The position numbers were made by a program, and so were the translations under genes. A DNA stretch of 16,986 bases, from assembly GCA_002296285.1 (NCBI GenBank), contig DBHX01000020.1:1-16986 (forward strand). Reading direction: 5' to 3'. Under the pieces are notes generated by a model. The model had not been told where the DNA came from. It did no database searches and worked only from the letters and a program-made list of their open reading frames with translations. Of the stretch, positions 6,343 through 13,603 are shown piece by piece; position 1 is the stretch's first letter; every line of letters starts with the position of its first letter. The stretch is from a bacterium UBP8_UBA817 (lineage in GTDB: Bacteria; Margulisbacteria; Marinamargulisbacteria; UBA817).

Positions 6343-7080
6343 ATGGCTAAGATTGATGACTTGATTGCTCAATATGGCATTGATACCGATCGAATGCCGG
6401 AGCACATTGCCATTATTATGGATGGGAATGGGCGTTGGGCAAAAAAACGGCTGATGCCACGAAATTTGGGGCATAAGCAAGGACAGAAACAATTAAAGAA
6501 AACATTGATTGATTGTGTTCAACTGGGTGTAAAAGTGTTGTCCGTTTATGTCTTTTCGACTGAAAACTGGCGCCGTCCAGAAGAAGAGGTCTCTTTTTTG
6601 TTGAAATTTCTTAAATCTTCCATTCAAGAAGAAATTGATGAATTGGTTCAAGAAGGGGTTCGGTTAAAGTTTTTGGGGGATTTATCAGAGTTTGATACTC
6701 CGTTGTTGGATATGATTCAAACCGCTGAACGCATGACGGCAAAGAATGATACCATTCAATTGAACATCATGCTTAATTATGGTGGCCGTCGTGAAATACT
6801 GGATGCGGTGAAGGCTTTTGCTCATAATGGAGGGGACGCAACCAAAATATCGGAAGATGATATATCTCAAAATGTGTATACCAAACAAATTTCTGATCCC
6901 GATATTTTAATTCGTACGGGCGGCGATATTCGCATTAGTAATTTTATGTTGTGGCAGTGTGCCTATTCTGAACTGTTTTTTTTGAAAACATTTTGGCCGG
7001 ATTTTGGATTGGAGACATTGCTTCAGGTGATTCAAGAGTTTCAGTCCAGAGATCGCCGGTATGGAGGCTTGTCTGAATGA
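6343..7080 (+). CDS. uppS: Isoprenyl (undecaprenyl) diphosphate synthase
   Basis: A cis-prenyltransferase extending farnesyl diphosphate with isopentenyl diphosphate to make the C55 lipid carrier for peptidoglycan and surface polysaccharides. The 245 residues carry IIMDGNGRWAKKR (catalytic Asp and diphosphate-binding loop), LNIMLNYGGRREI, and DILIRTGGDIRISNFMLWQ. In that last motif the usual SGE is GGD, a mild change. It ends with a segment equivalent to the usual LWPDF. The ATG directly abuts the frr stop and has no obvious Shine-Dalgarno site, so it probably relies on translational coupling. It overlaps cdsA by four bases (ATGA). It depends on isoprenoid precursors made through dxr in the same operon. 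Confidence 0.96.
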   Translation: MAKIDDLIAQYGIDTDRMPEHIAIIMDGNGRWAKKRLMPRNLGHKQGQKQLKKTLIDCVQLGVKVLSVYVFSTENWRRPEEEVSFLLKFLKSSIQEEIDELVQEGVRLKFLGDLSEFDTPLLDMIQTAERMTAKNDTIQLNIMLNYGGRREILDAVKAFAHNGGDATKISEDDISQNVYTKQISDPDILIRTGGDIRISNFMLWQCAYSELFFLKTFWPDFGLETLLQVIQEFQSRDRRYGGLSE

Positions 7081-7859
7081 GTCGATTAATTACGGGCTGC
7101 ATATTAATTGCCATTGGTGTTTATGTATTGGGAAATGGATCGTTTCCTTTATTTTCTTTTCTTTCGATCATTGGATGTTTGGCATTTTATGAAGTTCGAA
7201 ACATGACGGAGATGAAGTCCATCCCTTTAATGATTGGGAACATGATTCTTTACCAAGTGGTTATGACCCTTATTTATTTGAATAAATTACCTACGTATTT
7301 TAATGGCTTGTTTTTGTTGGGATGTGTGCTTATCTTTTCAATCATGTTGTATGAATTTGGTAAAAAATCATTGCTTTTTCGACAGCATGTTTTTTTCAAT
7401 AACATTAAATTTTTCCTATACATTTTTATTGGGTTTTCTTCAATTTATATGATTCGGGAGTCATTGAATGGGGTGTTATTTATTGTGCTTACCTTTTTAT
7501 CCATTTGGGGGACGGATGTGTTTGCTTACTATGGTGGAAAACAATTTGGGGTTCGCCCGTTAAGTCCAACCAGCCCCAATAAAACCAAAGAAGGGACCGC
7601 GATTGGGGTCTTATCGGCAATGGCTTTGGTATTGTTTGTCTGTGTTTATTATGGGTACCCGTTGTGGGCGTCTATTATTGCTGGCGGCATTGGAATCATG
7701 GCTCAATTGGGTGATTTGTACGAGTCTTTAATTAAGCGAACCTATGATGTGAAGGATTCGTCCAACTTATTGCCGGGTCATGGGGGTATTTTGGATCGTG
7801 CGGATAGTTCATTATTTGTTGCTCCAATGGTCTATGTGATCATTATGTTTTTGTCATGA
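7077..7859 (+). CDS. cdsA: Phosphatidate cytidylyltransferase
   Basis: Makes CDP-diacylglycerol from phosphatidic acid and CTP in the inner membrane, the branch point to all phospholipids. The protein (260 aa) has about seven or eight hydrophobic segments. The family signature near the C-terminus is plain: SLIKRTYDVKDSSN followed by LLPGHGGILDRADS. Only the Ala in DRAD departs from the common pattern. GGAGG at 7063-7067 lies nine bases before the ATG, inside uppS, and the start overlaps the uppS stop. The 3' end overlaps dxr by four bases. Confidence 0.95.
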   Translation: MSRLITGCILIAIGVYVLGNGSFPLFSFLSIIGCLAFYEVRNMTEMKSIPLMIGNMILYQVVMTLIYLNKLPTYFNGLFLLGCVLIFSIMLYEFGKKSLLFRQHVFFNNIKFFLYIFIGFSSIYMIRESLNGVLFIVLTFLSIWGTDVFAYYGGKQFGVRPLSPTSPNKTKEGTAIGVLSAMALVLFVCVYYGYPLWASIIAGGIGIMAQLGDLYESLIKRTYDVKDSSNLLPGHGGILDRADSSLFVAPMVYVIIMFLS

Positions 7860-9019
7860 TGCGTCAGCGTTCTGTGGTTATTTTAGGTTCAACGGGGTCC
7901 ATTGGGACTCAGGCATTGGATGTGGCACGTGCATTTCCTGATTTATTTCATATTCAAGGATTAACTGGGCATAACAATGTTCAATTGTTGGCTGAGCAGG
8001 CCAACGAATTTAAGCCGCCCACTTTGGTGGTGCCAAGTGATGAAAAGAAGTCTGAATTATTGTCACTGTTAACGTATGCGCCGGAGGTTCTTGTTGGTGA
8101 ATCTGGGTTGGTTCAGTTAATGGATGTTACGATGGATATTTTATTGGTGGCCATCGTTGGTACGGCGGCATTGCCACCGGTGGTGGCGGCCATTCCAAAG
8201 GTATCTCATATCGCCATTGCCAATAAGGAAGTGTTGGTGGCGGCCGGTTCTATTATAATGGATTTGGTGCGCAAGCATCAGACACGTTTTATTCCCGTTG
8301 ATTCGGAACATTCGGCGTTGTTTCAGTGTTTGGCTGCGGTGGATTTTAATTCAGAGAGTGTGAAGCATGTCACATTAACGGCTTCTGGTGGGCCTTTTTG
8401 GCAGCGGGACCCCAATACCTTTTCATCGATTTCAGCCTCGGATGCATTGAAGCATCCCAATTGGGACATGGGCGCTAAAATTTCGATTGATTCAGCGACC
8501 ATGATGAATAAGGGACTGGAAGTGATTGAAGCTCATCATTTGTTTGGGGTGCCCTTTGATGATATTCATGTGGTGGTTCACCCAAAAAGCATTGTGCATG
8601 CCTTTATTGAAACGGTGGATGGTGCCATTTTAGCGCACATGGGTCGCCCAGACATGCGTTACCCCATTCAGTATGCCATGACGTATCCGAAACGATTGAG
8701 TACGCCCTTTCAACAAGCCGCTTTGACGCAGTTATCGGGTCTTGAATTTTTTGAGCCCAACCGTAAGGCCTTTCCTTTATTGGATTTGGCCATTCAATGT
8801 GGACGTCAGGGGGGTGTGGCACCCGTTGTATTTAATGCGGCCAATGAAGTGGCTGTTCAGCTTTTTTTAACGGGTGAGATTTCGTATTTGGGCATTCATG
8901 CCACTATTTTGGGGATGTTGGATTATTTTTCATCCAGTGTGGCATCAACAATTGATGATATTATCCATTTGGATCATCGGGTCAAAACCCATCGTTTAAG
9001 CCATCAACTGACGGATTAG
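7856..9019 (+). CDS. dxr: 1-deoxy-D-xylulose-5-phosphate reductoisomerase
   Basis: Converts DXP to MEP with NADPH, the committed step of the MEP isoprenoid pathway. GSTGSIGTQ near residue 10 is the NADPH loop. ANKEVLVAAGS follows, then PVDSEHSALFQ with metal ligands D149 and E151, and KGLEVIEAHHLF with E222 and E225. The flexible loop region HPNWDMGAKISIDSATMMN and the VHPKSIVHAF segment are intact. The 387-aa length is normal. Two adjacent ATGs (7856, 7859) are both possible starts. In many proteobacteria rseP and bamA follow dxr; here the operon ends against a broken minus-strand gene that overlaps it tail to tail by 38 bases. Confidence 0.97.
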   Translation: MMRQRSVVILGSTGSIGTQALDVARAFPDLFHIQGLTGHNNVQLLAEQANEFKPPTLVVPSDEKKSELLSLLTYAPEVLVGESGLVQLMDVTMDILLVAIVGTAALPPVVAAIPKVSHIAIANKEVLVAAGSIIMDLVRKHQTRFIPVDSEHSALFQCLAAVDFNSESVKHVTLTASGGPFWQRDPNTFSSISASDALKHPNWDMGAKISIDSATMMNKGLEVIEAHHLFGVPFDDIHVVVHPKSIVHAFIETVDGAILAHMGRPDMRYPIQYAMTYPKRLSTPFQQAALTQLSGLEFFEPNRKAFPLLDLAIQCGRQGGVAPVVFNAANEVAVQLFLTGEISYLGIHATILGMLDYFSSSVASTIDDIIHLDHRVKTHRLSHQLTD

Positions 9020-10132
9020 GAAAAGGGGTTGGGGATTGTTGGGGTGAGGATTTTTCATTCAGCATTTCATGAATGGCTCTACGATGTTCTGCGGATAGTC
9101 GAGCCAACTCTCGCAATAGGTCATTGTATAATTGAATAAGCGCGTCGCTTTCTTCAATAGGTGTTTCCATCGATAGGCCTTCGGTTAGTTCTTCTTTAAA
9201 GCAAGCGATGGCATCTAATAGATCGCCCAAAAGACGTTTGATGGATGGTTCTTGAGGAGGACTAAAAATGGTTGATATTTGTTCAATACATTTAATTATT
9301 TGATGTGTTGGGCTCATATTATCCATTGGATTTTCTTGCATTGGACCCCTTACCAATTGCTGTGATAATTTGGTAATATCGCTAACCAATGCTTGTAAAA
9401 GGATTGGTTTTACTTGTTTGTGGGCGTTCATGCAGTCATGTTCATTGGCCATCCACTTTTGGGCGGCCGACATGCTGGCCCTGACACAATTGCCAACTTT
9501 TTGATCTTTTGTGGTGGGGGGGGCGTTTAAATCCACACCTTCGTAAGTCTTGGTTGGATAATTTTTCACCAAAACATTCAAAACATCCATAAAAGTTATG
9601 GATATTTCCATTCTGTTTCTCGGTCAAATGGACCATTTCAAGTAAACTGGCGGCCTCTGATGTGTTGCCAGTGTCATTTAATTGATACGTTTCAAATATC
9701 TCATGATTTCCTCTTAAGCCACGATTGCATACGGTCGCAAACAATGCCATCGTCATTTTTAGTAAATACCACATCAACGGAATGATCCAACGTGCCCAAA
9801 TACGATAAATGCAAATGAGCCGGGTGTTCTAGGTCTTTAAAGTGGGTTGTAAAGATTGAGTTTGTTTGAGAATTTGTTAATAAATTCATCTCTTCACTTT
9901 GCATGATATCAAATATTTGAGTTTGAGATTCGTGGTTCTTTGCCATTGATTGTTGAAGGGTTGAATGTGATTCTAAATTGGCTTGAAATGTGGCGGTCAT
10001 TTGTTCCTTGAAGGCGATGGCTGTGTCTAAGGTGGCGTAATCACCAGCGGCTTGATTTCATAATTGTTGCGCCAAGTAGGAGGTTACGTTTCGTATAGGT
10101 CCGGTTGGGGGTATTTGGGTCATATGATTCAT
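8982..10132 (-). pseudogene. Broken gene of unknown function (one TGA, two frameshifts)
   Basis: Reading the minus strand from an ATG at 10132, one frame gives MNHMTQIPPTGPIRN and onward until a TGA at 10058-10060. It then continues in the same frame (NQAAGDYATLDTAIAFKEQ, a second ATG at 10000) to a TGA at 9701. The protein-like sequence carries on one base over (GNHEIFETYQLNDTGNTSE), then one further base over from about 9610 (MDVLNVLVKNYPTKTYEG) to the stop at 8982. Both shifts are +1. The joined product would be about 383 aa, soluble, helical and Gln/Leu-rich, with a Pro-rich C-terminus; I recognise no family. A C8 tract lies at 9516-9523. Decay is the simplest reading; sequencing errors could mimic it. 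Confidence 0.65.
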
Positions 10133-10143
10133 TGATCGATCAA
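10132..10143. repeat. 12-bp perfect palindrome TTGATCGATCAA
   Basis: The palindrome TTGATCGATCAA lies between the start of the broken minus-strand gene and the dprA promoter. The 11-mer CATTGATCGAT at its left edge recurs at about 11930-11940, just ahead of the small lipoprotein gene, where the right arm reads GATAAC instead. It could be an operator or simply a GATC-containing chance match. Confidence 0.35.
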
Positions 10144-10155
10144 ATGTCCTTTTTG

Positions 10156-10185
10156 TTGACGGATAAAAAAAAAAACATGTACTAT
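10156..10185 (+). promoter_or_regulatory. dprA promoter with an 11-A tract in its spacer
   Basis: TTGACG (10156-10161) and TACTAT (10180-10185) are separated by 18 bases, 11 of which are a run of A (10165-10175). Predicted start is near 10192, giving a leader of about 20 bases that holds GGGGGA, four bases before the ATG at 10212. Slippage in the A run would change the -35/-10 spacing. Confidence 0.6.
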
Positions 10186-10211
10186 GATTTTATTAAGTTT
10201 TGGGGGACAAC

Positions 10212-11255
10212 ATGCCGTTTACATTATTATTGCAATCCGTATTTTATGATCGGCCACGCATGAATCGAGAGGTTCGTACGTTGGTTCGTGATGAAACATC
10301 GTTATTGTCATTTATTGGGGCATTGCCCCAAACGGATCCGTTTCGGGCGGAGGCGTTTTTGCGTATTAAACGCCAACCCCGATTATTGGATCAAATGCGC
10401 AAACATGAGATTCAGTGGGTGGACATTGACCATGCCAATTATCCGTCTCATTTTCATCAATTGCACGATCCTCCCTTTGGCATTTTTTATCGAGGGAATG
10501 CATCGCTACTAAAATTAAAAGGATTGGGCCTGGTGGGTTCACGAAAGGCGTCGGTGATGGCTCCGTACCGCATTGAATCCATGATGCGATCGATTCGGGA
10601 TTATGCCATTATTTCTGGGGGCGCTTTGGGGGTCGATGCGTTGGTGCATCGTGAGGCATTGGCGTGTGGATTGCCAACAGTGGCGGTATTGGCGTCGGGG
10701 TTGGACCATATGGTTCCCCTGACCAATCGAGCATTGTTTCAGCAGATACTATCCTCAGGCCATGGGTGTGTACTATCTGAATGCCCCCCAGGAGTGCGTC
10801 CCAGGCCGTACTTTTTTCCCCAACGCAATCGATTGATTGCCGCATTGTCTCAAAAGTTGATTGTGATTGAGGCCGCCAAGCGCAGCGGGGCCCTGTTAAC
10901 GGCCAATCTGGCACTGGGAATGTCGGCGGATGTTGCGGCCATGGTTGGGGCCTATGATTCTCCTCAAAGTGAAGGGTGTTACCAATTGATGAATGATGGG
11001 GCCATGGTGATTGGTAATCACAACGATTTATGTGATTTTTTGGGCATAAATCCCTCGATAACAGGTCGCTCGTCCACCGTTGATCAATCATTGGTTCAGT
11101 TTTTGGCGGCGGTGCCAATGGAGCCGATCCACATTGATGATTTGGCCTTTAAGTTATCGATGAGCATTGATAAAATTATTGAATATGTGACGCTTTTATC
11201 GTTAAATGGGGATGTGGTAATTTCGTCTGGCCAAATGGTATCGCGTCGTGTTTAA
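10212..11255 (+). CDS. dprA: DNA-processing protein DprA
   Basis: Binds incoming single-stranded DNA and loads RecA during natural transformation. Counting from the ATG at 10212 (347 aa), an N-terminal helical region of about 90 residues precedes the Rossmann-like core. The core contains GLVGSRKAS, SGGALGVDALVHREAL, ASGLDHMVPLTNR, FPQRNRLIAALS and EAAKRSGALLTANLAL, all DprA hallmarks. A winged-helix domain occupies about 285-347. The frame can be extended to a TTG at 10200, but GGGGGA at 10202-10207 sits correctly for the ATG at 10212. The usual GiDaaAH reads GVDALVH. It overlaps the next gene by eight bases and is driven by its own promoter. Confidence 0.93.
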   Translation: MPFTLLLQSVFYDRPRMNREVRTLVRDETSLLSFIGALPQTDPFRAEAFLRIKRQPRLLDQMRKHEIQWVDIDHANYPSHFHQLHDPPFGIFYRGNASLLKLKGLGLVGSRKASVMAPYRIESMMRSIRDYAIISGGALGVDALVHREALACGLPTVAVLASGLDHMVPLTNRALFQQILSSGHGCVLSECPPGVRPRPYFFPQRNRLIAALSQKLIVIEAAKRSGALLTANLALGMSADVAAMVGAYDSPQSEGCYQLMNDGAMVIGNHNDLCDFLGINPSITGRSSTVDQSLVQFLAAVPMEPIHIDDLAFKLSMSIDKIIEYVTLLSLNGDVVISSGQMVSRRV

Positions 11256-11904
11256 AGGCCCTTCTTTTTCGTCTTCTTTTATGGCGTATACGAAACATGG
11301 TTTGATTGGGGATGCCCATGCATCAACCCTCATTGCCATGAATCAAACCCACTCCAATACGGTTGCCTCTATTGAAGCCATGGATGGATCTTTATTGGCA
11401 AAATATTCCAACGGTGATGTTGGTTCGTTGGACAGTGCGGAGCATCTGAATGCGTCGGTGATTGATTATTCAGGTGAAGTTAATGTGGTGGATGCGGATG
11501 CCTGCATTACATCCGAAAAGAATGTATTATTATCCGTTAAAACCGCCGATTGTTTGCCGATATTATTGGATGCGGATCCTTATATTGCCGTGATTCATGC
11601 GGGGCGTGAGGGAACCATTCATGAGATTACTTATCGAGTATGTCAGCGGCTGATAGAACAGGGGGTGAGTAGTGTTCATGCATGGTTTGGTCCGGCGTCG
11701 TGTTTATTTTGTTATCAAATTGATCGTGATACCAATACTTATTTTGATTTGGTGGGCGAAAACAAAGATCAGATAACAGCGGCGTTTCATTCGAGTGCCA
11801 CGATTGATGTTTCGGATGCCTGCACCCAATGCGAATCGCGGTTGTTTTACTCGTATCGCTCTGGTGATCCAGTGAACCGGAATGTATTTTATCTGTGTCG
11901 CTGA
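11248..11904 (+). CDS. YfiH-type (multicopper-oxidase-like domain) purine nucleoside enzyme
   Basis: A 218-aa member of the YfiH/LACC1 family. The three conserved zinc-site residues are H35 (NQTHSN), C102 (KTADCLPILL) and H117 (IHAGREGT), with a closing SYRSGDPVNRNVFYL segment. Characterised relatives act on purine nucleosides (adenosine deamination and phosphorolysis); the Escherichia coli protein has also been implicated in peptidoglycan precursor fidelity. The N-terminus is shorter than usual, and there is an insertion between H35 and C102 (about 46-80). Start: a GTG at 11248 overlapping the dprA stop, or an ATG at 11281. The GTG keeps the first beta strand and is preferred weakly. Probably cotranscribed with dprA. 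Confidence 0.85.
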   Translation: MFKGPSFSSSFMAYTKHGLIGDAHASTLIAMNQTHSNTVASIEAMDGSLLAKYSNGDVGSLDSAEHLNASVIDYSGEVNVVDADACITSEKNVLLSVKTADCLPILLDADPYIAVIHAGREGTIHEITYRVCQRLIEQGVSSVHAWFGPASCLFCYQIDRDTNTYFDLVGENKDQITAAFHSSATIDVSDACTQCESRLFYSYRSGDPVNRNVFYLCR

Positions 11905-11914
11905 TGGCGTTTAA

Positions 11915-11943
11915 TTAACGAATCCAGGTCATTGATCGATAAC
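11915..11943 (+). promoter_or_regulatory. Weak candidate promoter for the lipoprotein gene
   Basis: TTAACG (11915-11920) and GATAAC (11938-11943) are 17 bases apart, placing the start point near 11950, four bases before the ATG at 11954. The -10 overlaps the GATCGAT motif shared with the region upstream of dprA. Matches are only moderate. Confidence 0.3.
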
Positions 11944-11953
11944 TTATTCTGAT

Positions 11954-12073
11954 ATGAGGAAGCTTAAATTAATTATTGGAATTGGGGTATTGGTGGTGAT
12001 TCTTGGGGCCTGCTCCTTAAAGCAATACGATAGCTATGGGATTGTTTCTTTTCAAATTAAAAATGTGGAGTAA
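11954..12073 (+). CDS. Small 39-aa lipoprotein
   Basis: The frame reads MRKLKLIIGIGVLVVILGAC and then 19 mature residues ending SFQIKNVE. A basic N-terminus, a 14-residue hydrophobic core and the lipobox LGAC (Cys at position 20) predict signal peptidase II cleavage and lipidation. This matches the layout of very small lipoproteins such as entericidins or colicin lysis proteins, but there is no sequence match I recognise. Its stop overlaps the probable start of the downstream exported-protein gene by 11 bases, so the two are likely translated together. No good Shine-Dalgarno site is seen. Confidence 0.6.
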   Translation: MRKLKLIIGIGVLVVILGACSLKQYDSYGIVSFQIKNVE

Positions 12074-13058
12074 ACTTTTTTTATTGTTACTTTCGGTCGC
12101 TATGTTTGCCGATGATGGTGAGCAAAGTTTTACACCGTCCAGTTATCAATTTCCAATTCAAAGCATTGTGCTGAGTACCGACATGTCTGCAGAATTGCCG
12201 TCAGGTGATCAGATTACCTTGTATGAATGCACCAGCGGGGATTGTTTGATGGAGCTGACCAATAATATTTCTTTGTCAAATCTGTCTATTTCAAAGGAAA
12301 TTAAGGTGGCCAATTACCGGTATCTGACCATTACGTCATGTTCTGGCAATAATGCTGGGTTTAATGCCAAAGTGAAGGGTACGGTTGAGATCACAAAGAG
12401 TGGCTTCAAAAAGACGTATTATTCTCATTCGACAGAAGGTTTTTTGGAGCAAACGGGTGCTATTCTTGAACAGGCGGTGAGTGTGACATTCAATCAATGT
12501 CGGTTTTATCATGAGTTGCAAGAGAACTTTGAGGTATCTGATTCCATTGAGTTGCCATTGACACTGTTTATGGATTTGAAGAATGTTGCTTGGGGTCGAT
12601 TTGGGATAAAAACCAATGTTGCTGTGGGGGGGTGTTTTCAAGGGGAGAAAGGGTCCGATGGTGATATTTTATCGCTTTGCGTTGGGCTTCCTCATTTAAC
12701 CCCCATTGCAGCTTCGACCAATCCCACCATTCAGCGGTATTTTATTCGTAAAAATACAGAGGCTGCGAATCAAGCCGGTGGCATGGTTGTTTTATTTACA
12801 GATGCCAATAGTAAAGTGTTGGGTGGGTTTTCTCGGCGTTACTTTACGGTTGATTCAAAAGCCCCGTCGGCTGAATTTGATATGCCAATAAAGCGAGTTG
12901 TGTTAAATAGTAATGGATCCTATTCCATGACAACGTTTGGGCGAACATTTGATTCAATGTATTTGGATTTTTCTGAGTTTTCATTAAATTCGCATGAGAA
13001 TGAATCCTATAAAGATGATAGCAATGTGAGCCATTCGTACACGGCCGTGAAAGAATAA
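12063..13058 (+). CDS. Exported cysteine-containing protein, unrecognised
   Basis: The ATG at 12063 gives MWSKLFLLLLSVAMFA, a Sec signal peptide with likely cleavage after AMFA before DDGEQ; total about 331 aa. The frame also opens at an ATG at 12036, nine codons earlier, but the later start overlaps the lipoprotein stop as coupled genes do. The mature part is predicted mainly beta, rich in Ser, Thr, Asn and Val, with about six cysteines (ECTSGDC, TSC, NQC, GGC, LSLC), suggesting disulfides in the periplasm or outside the cell. No transmembrane helix follows the signal. No known domain is recognised. Base composition resembles its neighbours, so recent transfer is not indicated. Confidence 0.7.
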   Translation: MWSKLFLLLLSVAMFADDGEQSFTPSSYQFPIQSIVLSTDMSAELPSGDQITLYECTSGDCLMELTNNISLSNLSISKEIKVANYRYLTITSCSGNNAGFNAKVKGTVEITKSGFKKTYYSHSTEGFLEQTGAILEQAVSVTFNQCRFYHELQENFEVSDSIELPLTLFMDLKNVAWGRFGIKTNVAVGGCFQGEKGSDGDILSLCVGLPHLTPIAASTNPTIQRYFIRKNTEAANQAGGMVVLFTDANSKVLGGFSRRYFTVDSKAPSAEFDMPIKRVVLNSNGSYSMTTFGRTFDSMYLDFSEFSLNSHENESYKDDSNVSHSYTAVKE

Positions 13059-13082
13059 TGGCAGGGATTATTTTACGCAAAC

Positions 13083-13430
13083 TTAAAATTTGATGCCAAA
13101 ATAATTTAATATGAGGACATAGAGGCTATATCCCAAAAACATGATGACCATTGAAAGAATTAAAGCCAGTGGAAAATTAAATCCCATTCGCAATAGTACG
13201 GGTAAAATGGCAAAAAATAAAAGCGAGGGGAGCACCGCCCAAAAAATCTCGTTTGATAATGCAATAATTTTTTGAACATCATGAGTGTCAATATAAAGCC
13301 AAATTAAAGCCAAGATTGAAACCAGTGGAAGTGATGCCACGATGGCTGCGATCCAGCTGACACGCTTCGCAATTTCTGACACACTCACAATGATTATGCT
13401 TGATAATACTATTTTAATTAAATATTGCAT
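13083..13430 (-). CDS. DUF3147-like small inner-membrane protein
   Basis: A 115-aa protein with four hydrophobic segments (about 5-20, 26-46, 62-80, 86-110). The pattern SLPLVSILALIWLYIDTHD followed by SNEIFWAVLPSLLFF matches the DUF3147 membrane family as I remember it. The function of that family is unknown. It converges with the exported-protein gene with a 24-base gap. A TATAAA/TATTAT box lies just before the ATG, with no Shine-Dalgarno site. A simple match to other small four-helix membrane proteins is the alternative. Confidence 0.75.
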   Translation of the reverse strand: MQYLIKIVLSSIIIVSVSEIAKRVSWIAAIVASLPLVSILALIWLYIDTHDVQKIIALSNEIFWAVLPSLLFFAILPVLLRMGFNFPLALILSMVIMFLGYSLYVLILNYFGIKF

Positions 13431-13438
13431 GGGTATAT

Positions 13439-13447
13439 TTTATAATA
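13439..13447 (-). promoter_or_regulatory. Candidate -10 element for the DUF3147-like gene
   Basis: On the minus strand TATTAT (13442-13447) overlaps TATAAA (13439-13444). TATAAA ends eight bases before the ATG, TATTAT eleven. No clear -35 is seen in the AT-rich DNA. The 173-base gap behind it (13431-13603) holds no gene; it contains the palindromes GAACGTTC and GAATCGATTC, of unknown meaning. Confidence 0.25.
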
Positions 13448-13603
13448 ATATATTTTAAATAAGCGATTTAAATGAGTGTTATCAAGCGGTCAATCAAATG
13501 TTTGTAAAAATCCAAGATTTAGAATGGTTGCCCTAACGAACGTTCAATCAAGATTGTTTGGTTATTTCGAATCGATTCATTGTTCAGGAAAATGGGCCCT
13601 CGC

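Noticed and set aside
9695..9725. Possible programmed +1 frameshift at TCA TGA, preceded by an AGAGGA that resembles the internal Shine-Dalgarno of prfB.
   Set aside because: TCA TGA is not a known efficient +1 site, and the same gene has a separate nonsense codon and a second shift, so decay or sequence error explains it more simply.
9442..9777. A 111-codon minus-strand ORF as an independent gene.
   Set aside because: Its upstream and downstream parts are out-of-frame readings of the neighbouring coding stretches; only the middle is protein-like and it belongs to the broken gene.
10058..10060. In-frame TGA that could mean UGA is read as tryptophan.
   Set aside because: uppS, cdsA and aroQ end at TGA at the expected family lengths and tryptophan is encoded by TGG throughout, so the code is standard.
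10609..11118. A 169-codon minus-strand ORF inside dprA.
   Set aside because: It is antisense to conserved DprA motifs and is Pro/His/Thr-rich as expected of a shadow frame.
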